DNA of 64,000 nt from contig OZ242168.1 of NCBI GenBank assembly GCA_965205275.1, positions 930,001 through 994,000 on the forward strand. Reading direction: 5' to 3'. The notes below the pieces were generated by a model, which ran no database searches, was not told the origin of the DNA, and worked only from the letters and a program-made list of their open reading frames with translations. Source of the DNA: WTFY01 sp965205275 (GTDB taxonomy: Bacteria > Pseudomonadota > Gammaproteobacteria > UBA4575). Of this stretch, positions 43,301 through 50,532 are shown piece by piece. Each line of letters opens with the position of its first letter. Position 1 is the first letter of the stretch. Both the position numbers and the translations under genes were made by a program.

Positions 43301-44282
43301 CTGCAGTCTGAATATCGCTGGCGGCTAAAGTCAGATGCCAGCTGTCTTGCGACCCCTGTATCTGAAACTGTGTATCCAGCGCTATGATTTCCTGCCCGCC
43401 CTGTGCCACCGGATGGTCCGTCTTGCGGTATTCAAGATCACGAAAAGCCAGCCGGCCGTGAAACAATCGTTCCTGTAACGACGCAAAATCGCCCCAGACC
43501 TCAAAATCCGAACGCCCGGTGCGGATTCCAACCTGAAGTTCCGGGAAAAAATTACCCAGAAGTTCAAGATTGATATTTTCACCTTTCGTGTACAGCGTCC
43601 CCTTGATGTGATTCAGTCCCTGATCAAAATCTTCCATCTCTGCCGCCAGCACCAGTGAATCACCCAGTGTATCCGGCAACAGAAAATTTGATGAAATCCT
43701 GAATTTTTCCTCATGGAAGCCAAGAACGATGTCTACACGATCAAACAAGTAGTCCCAATTCATGACCTCATCCTTGATGGCAAGCGTGCTCTCCAGCAGA
43801 CTGATGCGAATATCGCTGACTTCGCTGAGCTTTTCCCTGCTGGCGACCCTTTCGCTGATATCCATTCCATTCAGCAGTATCCTCTGATCCATGGTCCGCA
43901 CGGCTTCCAGATGGCTACCCGTCAATTTCAACTCTCTGATTGCAAGCTTCCAGTGTATCAGGCTGTTGAGCGGGTCTATTGAAATAAGCGCTTTTTCTGC
44001 AGATAAAAGCGGCTTTTGTTGCGTATCATCCGAGTACACAGACAGGCCCTCCACTGCAATCTGCGGGGTATAGCCATACCAGTCAATACGCATTGACTGG
44101 ATGTGTACGGACTTGCCGACCCTGGATGAAATATTGTCCTGGATCACCGGGAGATAGTGCTGGTACAGGGACGGATACAGGCGGACAAGGCTGCTGGCGG
44201 TCGCCGCAAGCACCAGAATGCCTGCCATCAGGTACCCGCCGGTACCTAACAGCTTGCGCCACATGGGATTATTCGCCGTCAC
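40395..44282 (-). CDS. yhdP: YhdP-family AsmA-like envelope protein
   Basis: A 1295-residue protein anchored by an N-terminal membrane segment (YLMAGILVLAATASSLV, about 18-34), with a very long periplasmic beta-rich body and the AsmA-like end (GRLVGLFNLGEISRRLAFDFSDVFAKG). In E. coli, YhdP with TamB and YdbH carries phospholipids to the outer membrane. The GTG start overlaps the rng stop (GTGA). The Ser/Pro-rich last 25 residues look disordered. Size and position after rng are standard. Confidence 0.93.
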   Translation of the reverse strand: MTANNPMWRKLLGTGGYLMAGILVLAATASSLVRLYPSLYQHYLPVIQDNISSRVGKSVHIQSMRIDWYGYTPQIAVEGLSVYSDDTQQKPLLSAEKALISIDPLNSLIHWKLAIRELKLTGSHLEAVRTMDQRILLNGMDISERVASREKLSEVSDIRISLLESTLAIKDEVMNWDYLFDRVDIVLGFHEEKFRISSNFLLPDTLGDSLVLAAEMEDFDQGLNHIKGTLYTKGENINLELLGNFFPELQVGIRTGRSDFEVWGDFASLQERLFHGRLAFRDLEYRKTDHPVAQGGQEIIALDTQFQIQGSQDSWHLTLAASDIQTAGRKWAGRHYEMKCIHCGAETFTVAGAMEYVNVPDLLATLQHFPVFPERLRGFLPGIQIGGELSHAQILTRWHDRHVVKYAYEASLQDMTVSAPAYQFEASSLSGKAAGNHLQGSFVLNSPAARIYAHQLAEQAFPDQQITGRLKWKFTDRGAVAALENISLAAEGVHANLQGIVRMNRERSYIDLQAEVSKAQFAALKPWLPHKKMNPKLARWLQENVKGGVLNHTRLLFNGDPGYFPFSDHPGRLELYAEVEEGSLDYRKNWPGVRNVAASLEIRNTQLNVHGDQGEILDSSIHGFTASIEDIRLPRLILGGRTSGPADDILGFLKQSALILPNSQIPRHISVKGDVGLDLNLVLTLTKKLEKERHVNGILEFRDTGLTFSLASLPFTNVTGKLRFTRHGAEGEGIRARLYGSTFDADAALLENGRTRLHLKGDLDVDAWLAANPTRAAEYIQGKTPVSATIRLPQFGKHVEDKSLEISIDSDLTGVALALPEPLGKDREASSALNIHTRYQAGVAHPLFVGFENRVFVQALPGADGKRISALEVRMGDDRFDLPPQGVKVSGKFDQLNMTEWLNTLKSNTQTDSLALHEMNIQADEISVSGLTFQDASFSLGKDTQSWTGTIRSHTVSGEFQYPLAPGPDSIVTARFDHFRFDKPEEEISLSIDPRHLPALDVYIEQFELNDHPVHKVTLKTVPAPQGMVIDSLVGEGDSLQIVASGVWDVDAKNNHSTDLDIVLVTQDLHDSLTGLGFDMAMNKGEGTISAKLDWPDTPYQFSLDAFSGTANLRLQDGEISSVDPGAGRLVGLFNLGEISRRLAFDFSDVFAKGHVFDKIRGNLVFKDGNLTTEDLRIKGPSADIEIAGRTGIVARDYDQRITVTPHVSEGLPWLAIPMGPVGVGGVYILGKIAKKVGIHVDKAVDKVVEVEYHMTGSWDSPEIEPVAQKAASTEPSLQASPSAPSPEESPAGSP

Positions 44283-45784
44283 AGGGGCACCACATCAAAC
44301 TGTTCCTGCGAATACAGCGATTCAACCTGTAATTTGATGGTTTTGCCAATATCGTCTTCCAGTTCCGACAGACTTGCTGACTCCTCATCCAGTAAAAGGT
44401 CTACCACGGGTTGAGACGCCAGAACCAGCAGTTCGTTCGTCTCATATTGACGTGCCTCGCGCATAATTTCACGAAACAGTTCAAAGCATACGGTTTCAGC
44501 CGTTTTAAGGTAGCCGCGCCCGGCACAGGTAAAACAGGGCTCACACAATATATGCTCCAGACTCTCGCGTGTGCGTTTACGTGTCATCTCAACCAGGCCC
44601 AGGGGCGATACATCGCAAATCTGACTTCTGGCACGGTCCTTATCCAGGGATTTTTCAAATATACGCATGACCTGGCGTTTGTGATCTTCATTTTCCATAT
44701 CAATGAAATCGATAATAATAATACCGCCCAGATTGCGTAACCGAAGCTGGCGGGCGATGGCCTGTGCAGCTTCCAGGTTGGTTTTGTAGATGGTTTCCTC
44801 CAGATTCCGGTGCCCTACAAAGCCCCCCGTATTGATGTCAATGGTCGTCATCGCCTCAGTCTGGTCAAAAATCAGATACCCCCCCGACTTCAGTACCACT
44901 TTTCTTTGCAAGGATTTCTGCAGTTCATCTTCGATTGAATACAGATCAAATATAGGACGACTGCCGGAATAATGCGTAATGCGATCCGTGATTTCAGGTA
45001 CCAGTTTTCTGGAAAATTCCTGTACGGTATTGTACGCAAAACGTGAGTCAACCCTGACCACTTCAAGGTCTTCAACCGAAAGATCACGCAGGGTACGGAC
45101 CGCAAGCGGCAAATCGGAATACACCTGATCCACTGACGATGCACCGATTACTTTCTCGGCGATCGTATCCCAGAGATTCAGCAGGAATTTCAAATCTCTT
45201 TTCAAATCAGCCTCGCCCACACCTTCTGCAGCCGTTCTCAGGATACAGCCGCAGTTGGCATTCAGCCCATCCAGCAGGCTTTGGGTGATTTCCGTTAAAC
45301 GCACACGCTCTTCCGGGTCATCGATACGGACCGAAAGTCGTACGTCATTCGAGTAGGGCAATAACACCGTGTAGCGGGAGGGTACGGTAATACTGGTCGT
45401 AAGACGCGCACCCTTGGTACCCAGCTGATCCTTTACCACCTGAACCAGCAGTTGCTGTCCTTCATGCAGCAAATTCGTAATCGACTCGTCGTGAGGCTGT
45501 GCGAGGCTTTCACCCGGCTTGCACAACTCGGTTTGCCGGCTTCTTGAGCTTTTAGGCAGGTACGCTACATCAGAGCTGTGAATAAATGCAGCTTTTGGCA
45601 GGCCTATATCGACAAACGCAGCGTCCATGCCTGGCATGACCTTGCTCACGCAGCCCTTGAAGATATTCCCCACCAGACCCTGTTTGCCGATGCGCTCAAG
45701 CTGCACTTCCTGCAGCACACCATTTTCAACGGTCGCTACCCGCGTTTCCCGGGGCGTAACGTTAATAAGAATTTCTTCACTCAT
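44279..45784 (-). CDS. rng: ribonuclease G
   Basis: A 501-residue RNase E/G-family endonuclease. The S1 domain is GLVGNIFKGCVSKVMPGMDAAFVDIG, the catalytic metal-binding Asp residues are in MTTIDINTGGFVG and IIDFIDMENEDHKRQV, and the Zn-link is CEPCFTCAGRG. It processes 16S rRNA 5' ends and degrades mRNA. The usual upstream neighbour maf is absent; a 143-nt gap and then nadD lie upstream. Confidence 0.96.
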   Translation of the reverse strand: MSEEILINVTPRETRVATVENGVLQEVQLERIGKQGLVGNIFKGCVSKVMPGMDAAFVDIGLPKAAFIHSSDVAYLPKSSRSRQTELCKPGESLAQPHDESITNLLHEGQQLLVQVVKDQLGTKGARLTTSITVPSRYTVLLPYSNDVRLSVRIDDPEERVRLTEITQSLLDGLNANCGCILRTAAEGVGEADLKRDLKFLLNLWDTIAEKVIGASSVDQVYSDLPLAVRTLRDLSVEDLEVVRVDSRFAYNTVQEFSRKLVPEITDRITHYSGSRPIFDLYSIEDELQKSLQRKVVLKSGGYLIFDQTEAMTTIDINTGGFVGHRNLEETIYKTNLEAAQAIARQLRLRNLGGIIIIDFIDMENEDHKRQVMRIFEKSLDKDRARSQICDVSPLGLVEMTRKRTRESLEHILCEPCFTCAGRGYLKTAETVCFELFREIMREARQYETNELLVLASQPVVDLLLDEESASLSELEDDIGKTIKLQVESLYSQEQFDVVPL

Positions 45785-45927
45785 GGCTGATCTCTTCAGT
45801 ATTCATGTCCGGCTGCAGGCCTCCGCGGACTGCAAAATGCACACGCCGGTCTTCCCGTAGTGCCTGCATGCGATGTTTCGAGCTTTCAAGGCATGGCGTA
45901 CAGTTTTTGCGTCCGGATACGCCCGGC

Positions 45928-46569
45928 CTATACTTCCTCTGGCCGGTACAGACTCTGTCTGCGGATATAGTTCCATACGTTACCCGGTAACAGATATCGG
46001 GGTTGTCTGCCTTCTGCAATACACTGGCGAATGGCGGTAGATGAAATTTCAATTTCCTCTTCATCACTGAGATAAATATACCCGCAGGGAGCCTGACGGA
46101 CGGTCAGTATCTCCTCCGTACCATGCGCTTTGTAGAGTCCGTGTTCACAACCCTGTCCGGCCAGCCTGTACCCGGGGCGCCGCAATAGCATGATATGACA
46201 AATCGACAGTATTTCCTCATACTTATACCACGTACAAAAATCCAGAAACGCATCCATGCCCAGGATCATGACCAGCGCGCGCGCAGCCCCGGTTTCCCGG
46301 CGAAGCGCCTTTAGGGTCTCGATCGTGTAAGACGGGCCCGACCGTTTCAGTTCACGGTCATCCACCACCAGTCCGGGGTTTGAACGCGTGACCAGACTCA
46401 GCATGTGCCGCCGATGCCCGGCATCAACGCAGACGGCTTGTTTATGAGGAGGCTGTCGACAGGGTATAAACCGGATTTGCTCGAAATCAAAATGCTCCAG
46501 CAGAGCCCGTGCCAGCTTGATATGCCCAAAGTGAACCGGGTCAAACGTCCCGCCAAATATACCTAACAC
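45928..46569 (-). CDS. nadD: nicotinate-nucleotide adenylyltransferase
   Basis: A 213-residue NaMN adenylyltransferase in NAD synthesis. Nucleotide-binding motifs are GIFGGTFDPVHFGHIKLA near the start and the C-terminal ISSTAIRQCIAEGRQPRYLLPGNV (ISSTxxR). It follows proA and holA. rsfS and rlmH, which normally come next, are missing. Confidence 0.96.
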   Translation of the reverse strand: MLGIFGGTFDPVHFGHIKLARALLEHFDFEQIRFIPCRQPPHKQAVCVDAGHRRHMLSLVTRSNPGLVVDDRELKRSGPSYTIETLKALRRETGAARALVMILGMDAFLDFCTWYKYEEILSICHIMLLRRPGYRLAGQGCEHGLYKAHGTEEILTVRQAPCGYIYLSDEEEIEISSTAIRQCIAEGRQPRYLLPGNVWNYIRRQSLYRPEEV

Positions 46570-46660
46570 ATGCCTATCCCGATAAACCGGACCCAGACCC
46601 GATACCCCGGTACCGATTCCAATCTATCGATGCCCGGGGGAACCCTTAAAGGCGGCGCCG

Positions 46661-47944
46661 CTATTCACGTATATTTCCATCCCCCAGTACAATGAATTTC
46701 TGGCTCGTCAATCCCTCCAGGCCGACCGGACCCCGGACATGCAGCTTGTCCGTACTGATTCCGATTTCCGCACCCAGACCATACTCGAAACCGTCTGCAA
46801 AGCGCGTGGAGGCATTCACCATGACTGAACTCGAATCCACTTCACGCAAAAACCGTTGTGCCACGGCATCATTCCCCGTAACGATTGCATCCGTATGCTG
46901 GGAGCCGTATGCCCGGATATGGTCCACCGCCTGCGTCATCCCCTCCACAATGCGAACGGACAATACCGGCCCCAGGTATTCTTCATGCCAGTCCTGCTCA
47001 GTCGCCTGCGAAATTCCAGGCAACAGGGAACAGGTCGCCTCGCAACCGCGTATCTCTACCGCTTTTCGATCAAGCTGCCGGCGGATCTCCGGCAATACTT
47101 TTCCAGCAATGGCCCGGTCCACCAGCAGGGTTTCCATGGCATTGCACACCCCGAAGCGCTGGGCCTTGGCATTGACCGCAATATCAACCGCCATCCCGGT
47201 ATCCGCATCCTCATGAATGTACACATGACACACGCCATGCAGATGCTTGATAAGCGGGATGCATGAGTCCTGAATAATCCGCTCAATCAAACCTTTACCG
47301 CCGCGGGGAATCACCACATCAATGGATTCGCCGGCCTGCAGCAGCAATCCGACAGCCACCCGGTCGGGCGTATCAATCACCTGGACAATATCCCTGGAAA
47401 GACCGGCCTGATCCAGGCCGGCATGAATGCATTGTGTAATCGCACGATTGGAATGCAACGCTTCCGAACCGCCACGCAGGATGGCTGCATTACCGGACTT
47501 GATACACAGGGCAGCGGCATCCGCCGTGACATTGGGGCGTGACTCATAAATGATCAGAATCACACCGATTGCAACACGCATCTTGGCGATCCTGATTCCA
47601 CTGGGCCGCTTTTCCAGGGGGGTGGTCTGTCCAACCGGGTCCGCTAATGAAGCCACCTGCTCCAGGCCTTCGGCCATCGCCCGGATGCGACGGTCATTCA
47701 GTTGCAGACGATCCAGCAAGGCCTCCTCCAGACCGCGTCTTTCACCTTCCTGCAAATCGCGCTCATTCTCTTCCCTGAGCATTTTGTCCGAGGCAAGAAT
47801 CTGTTCACCAATATGCCTCAAGGCCTGATTCTTGATATCCGTACCCGCATAGGCGATCTCGCTCTTCACGGATGCCGCCCGCCGGGTAACCCCAGCAATG
47901 TAGCGTTCCATTAACCTGTCCCGATCTTGTGCCGTCTCACTCAT
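46661..47944 (-). CDS. proA: glutamate-5-semialdehyde dehydrogenase
   Basis: A 427-residue gamma-glutamyl phosphate reductase of proline synthesis. Markers are GVILIIYESRPNVTADAAALCIKSGNAAILRGG, the Cys nucleophile in VCNAMETLLVD, and the C-terminal STDKLHVRGPVGLEGLTSQK. It uses NADPH on glutamyl-5-phosphate. proB is not in the window. The order holA-proA-nadD on one strand suggests joint transcription. Confidence 0.97.
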   Translation of the reverse strand: MSETAQDRDRLMERYIAGVTRRAASVKSEIAYAGTDIKNQALRHIGEQILASDKMLREENERDLQEGERRGLEEALLDRLQLNDRRIRAMAEGLEQVASLADPVGQTTPLEKRPSGIRIAKMRVAIGVILIIYESRPNVTADAAALCIKSGNAAILRGGSEALHSNRAITQCIHAGLDQAGLSRDIVQVIDTPDRVAVGLLLQAGESIDVVIPRGGKGLIERIIQDSCIPLIKHLHGVCHVYIHEDADTGMAVDIAVNAKAQRFGVCNAMETLLVDRAIAGKVLPEIRRQLDRKAVEIRGCEATCSLLPGISQATEQDWHEEYLGPVLSVRIVEGMTQAVDHIRAYGSQHTDAIVTGNDAVAQRFLREVDSSSVMVNASTRFADGFEYGLGAEIGISTDKLHVRGPVGLEGLTSQKFIVLGDGNIRE

Positions 47945-47995
47945 GATTTCCCGAATTGTGTTGATTTCTGCAGGGTACTTCGGGGTTAACCCGGT

Positions 47996-49003
47996 TCACC
48001 CTGCCCTGTGTATGGCGATGCCCAATTGTACCAGTTCACGCCAGGGATTACCGTGCGCCCGGCCCTTGATCACACGATCCACCCAGGCACACTGCTGCAA
48101 CAGGTCTGCGGGCTCTGGAACCTGTCCACCCTCACATACCCCGATGTGTTGCTGATGGATGGCACTCAGCCGGGCAAGCCGGTCTGGCGAACGGGTTGAA
48201 ATCCGGCCCGCTTTTGCGCTATGCCGGGCATCCGTTATTTTCCGGACCTGTTCGGCCATGGCCCACAACAACAAGGGGGGCTTGACGCCTTCTTTTTCAA
48301 GCCCGCGCAGAATGCGCACCAGCCGTGTCACCTGATGGTTCACCAGCGCATCCGTCAGTTCCTTCAATGAATAATGACTGCTGTCCGTCAATGCCCGGCT
48401 CACGGCTTCCAGGCTTAACTCCTTGGTCTCGGCAAGTAACCCGATTTTCTCAAGCTCCTGCATGGCGGCAAGCAGATTCCCCTCTACCTGCTGTGCGATG
48501 AACGCAATGACCTCCCGGCTGGCTGAAAAACCCCTGGCGCTTAATTTCTGCCGGATCCAGTTTTCGGTCTCCGCATAACTCAAGGGCCAGACACGTACCA
48601 TGATCCCCGCCTTGTCGACCGCTTTTACCCATGCGGAATTCATCGTATTCCGGTCCAGTCTGGGCGCCTGTATCAACAGTGCAACGTCCTGGTGCAGGTC
48701 ATGGGTAAAATTCACAATGGCCTTTGAACCGCTTGCTCCGGGTTTTCCGGTCGGGATACGCAGATCAATGAGTGTGCGCTCACCGAACAGGGACACGTTA
48801 TGTTTCGCCGCATCCAGTTCGGACCAGTCGAACCCGGTTTCAGCCGAGAGAATCTTTCTGTCCGTAAACCCTGATTTCTCCTGGTGCCGGCGGAACATGT
48901 CGGCGGCCAGCATGTGTTGATAGGGCTCATCCCCCGTGACCAGAAAAACCGAACCCGGTGTCCGGTCAAGGCAGTTTTTCAGTTGTGAAAAGCGTATTTG
49001 CAT
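47996..49003 (-). CDS. holA: DNA polymerase III subunit delta
   Basis: A 335-residue clamp-loader subunit. It starts MQIRFSQLKNCLDRTPGSVFLVTGDEPY (the P-loop-like GDEPY motif of delta), with LIQAPRLDRNTMNSAWVKAV in the middle and a helical collar domain (HYSLKELTDALVNHQVTRLVRILRGLEKEG). It opens the beta clamp. Normally it directly follows lptE; here one gene of opposite strand intervenes. Confidence 0.95.
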   Translation of the reverse strand: MQIRFSQLKNCLDRTPGSVFLVTGDEPYQHMLAADMFRRHQEKSGFTDRKILSAETGFDWSELDAAKHNVSLFGERTLIDLRIPTGKPGASGSKAIVNFTHDLHQDVALLIQAPRLDRNTMNSAWVKAVDKAGIMVRVWPLSYAETENWIRQKLSARGFSASREVIAFIAQQVEGNLLAAMQELEKIGLLAETKELSLEAVSRALTDSSHYSLKELTDALVNHQVTRLVRILRGLEKEGVKPPLLLWAMAEQVRKITDARHSAKAGRISTRSPDRLARLSAIHQQHIGVCEGGQVPEPADLLQQCAWVDRVIKGRAHGNPWRELVQLGIAIHRAG

Positions 49004-49125
49004 ACCGGAAATTTAAATAATTCCTCTGTACCTGTAACCCGATCCGAAGTTACAGGAAAGCCCGTCAACAGTAAAATCTTCGTGGTAAGCTCTGCTTTTT
49101 GCAAAACCACGGTACCGTACAAATC

Positions 49126-50004
49126 ATGAACATCAACAGGATCGGGGTGATTGGCCTGGGCATTATGGGAAAGCCTGTGGCGATGAATCTGATCAAGGCC
49201 CGGTACAGGCTCGGCGTCTATGCGCGCCGGGAAAGTTCACTCCAGCCTTTTGAATCCTGTGACGTACAACGGTTCGAAACCCCTGCCGAACTGGCACAGC
49301 ACTGTGAAATCACCATTACGATGGTTTCCGATACCCCGGATGTCAAAGAGATTATCACCGGTGAGCACGGCATTATTCATGGTGCGGGGGCCGGGCATCT
49401 GGTCATCGATATGAGCACAATCTCTCCCAAAGAGACCCGGTGGCTTGCCGGACAGCTTGGCAACAAAAATATCGAAATGCTCGATGCCCCGGTTTCGGGC
49501 GGAGAACAGGGAGCCATTGACGGGACCCTGTCGATCATGGTCGGAGGCAAGGAAGCTGTATTTCGCCAGGCATTACCGGTACTGCAATGCCTGGGCAGGA
49601 ATATTACGCATGTGGGTAGACAGGGTGCCGGGCAGGTGGCCAAGGCCTGCAACCAGATTCTTGTCGCACAAACCATGTCAGCGGTAGCCGAGGCTTTTTT
49701 ACTGGCAAGGTCTTCCGGGGTAGACCCCGGCAAGGTACGCGAGGCACTGCTGGGGGGATTTGCGTACAGCAGGATTCTTGAAGTGCATGGCAAGCGCATG
49801 CTCGACGGTGCCTATCAGCCGGGCTTCAAGGCGATATTGCACCACAAGGATATCGGCATTGCCCTGGACAATGCGCGGGAAAACGGAATATCGGTACCGG
49901 GAACCGACCTGGTCGCCGGATACCTGGAGAAGATTGTTGAATCAGGTGAGGGTGACCTGGACTCGGCAGCCATTGCCAGGATCATTTTTGGTGAAATCAA
50001 ATGA
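49126..50004 (+). CDS. NAD(P)-dependent beta-hydroxyacid dehydrogenase, tartronate semialdehyde reductase-like
   Basis: A 292-residue protein. The Rossmann motif is IGVIGLGIMGKPVAMNL, the substrate motif DAPVSGGEQGAIDG, and the catalytic Lys is in GAGQVAKACNQILV. This is the GarR/GlxR/3-hydroxyisobutyrate dehydrogenase family; the MSTISPKET and FKAILHHKDIGIALD segments favour 2-hydroxy-3-oxopropionate reductase. The ATG at 49126 gives the family start; an in-frame ATG at 49099 adds nine residues. It is the only plus-strand gene between 36.6 and 60.5 kb and separates lptE from holA. Confidence 0.85.
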   Translation: MNINRIGVIGLGIMGKPVAMNLIKARYRLGVYARRESSLQPFESCDVQRFETPAELAQHCEITITMVSDTPDVKEIITGEHGIIHGAGAGHLVIDMSTISPKETRWLAGQLGNKNIEMLDAPVSGGEQGAIDGTLSIMVGGKEAVFRQALPVLQCLGRNITHVGRQGAGQVAKACNQILVAQTMSAVAEAFLLARSSGVDPGKVREALLGGFAYSRILEVHGKRMLDGAYQPGFKAILHHKDIGIALDNARENGISVPGTDLVAGYLEKIVESGEGDLDSAAIARIIFGEIK

Positions 50005-50024
50005 ACGGAAAGGCCGTGTGATCC

Positions 50025-50528
50025 CTATTCAAACGGAATCGCTTGCAAACGGCGCACAATAAGTTGTGCGGCGACCCTGCGCATTTCACCCAGCAGCTGC
50101 CGCTCTTCTTCGTTGGACCCCAGCACCTCCTGTTTGTTAAAGACAAAAACCCGATTGAGACCGATGCTTTGCTCAGTGAGTAAATGGCTGTTGTCGGGAC
50201 GTTTTACGTCGAATGTGATATTCAGTAGCAGATCATATTCCCGCGCTTTTCCATCGCGGTCCAGTGAAAGCACCTCTTTTTTCGTTTCCTCAGACAATAT
50301 ATGCAGCAATACTGCAGCCTGGTCCGGCTCAACCACATTGATCTGGCGTGATTTGAGATATCCCTGAGTGAAATGTACCAGTTCATGACTTGAATCCGTA
50401 CCGTGCACCGAAACGTTTTCCAGACGGCCGGGAGAATCATCCCCACTGCCTGCCAGACGAAACCCGCAGCCCGCCAGCATGCCGGACAGGACCAGTATGC
50501 CTATCATGAATCCCGTGTAATAACGCAT
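50025..50528 (-). CDS. lptE: LPS-assembly lipoprotein LptE
   Basis: A 167-residue outer-membrane lipoprotein that plugs LptD and helps deliver LPS. The signal and lipobox are IGILVLSGMLAGCGFRLAGS (Cys21 by my count, counting from the chosen start). The body has the LptE/RlpB pattern (ARVLLHILSEETKKEVLSLD-like, EYDLLLNITFDV). The ATG at 50528 is 4 nt after the leuS stop; an upstream in-frame start would place 14 residues before the signal and overlap leuS. Confidence 0.88.
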   Translation of the reverse strand: MRYYTGFMIGILVLSGMLAGCGFRLAGSGDDSPGRLENVSVHGTDSSHELVHFTQGYLKSRQINVVEPDQAAVLLHILSEETKKEVLSLDRDGKAREYDLLLNITFDVKRPDNSHLLTEQSIGLNRVFVFNKQEVLGSNEEERQLLGEMRRVAAQLIVRRLQAIPFE

Positions 50529-50532
50529 GCCG

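Noticed and set aside
45777..46067. 96-codon minus-strand frame spanning the nadD end and the gap before rng
   Set aside because: Two thirds lie inside nadD in another frame; the remainder has no start signal.
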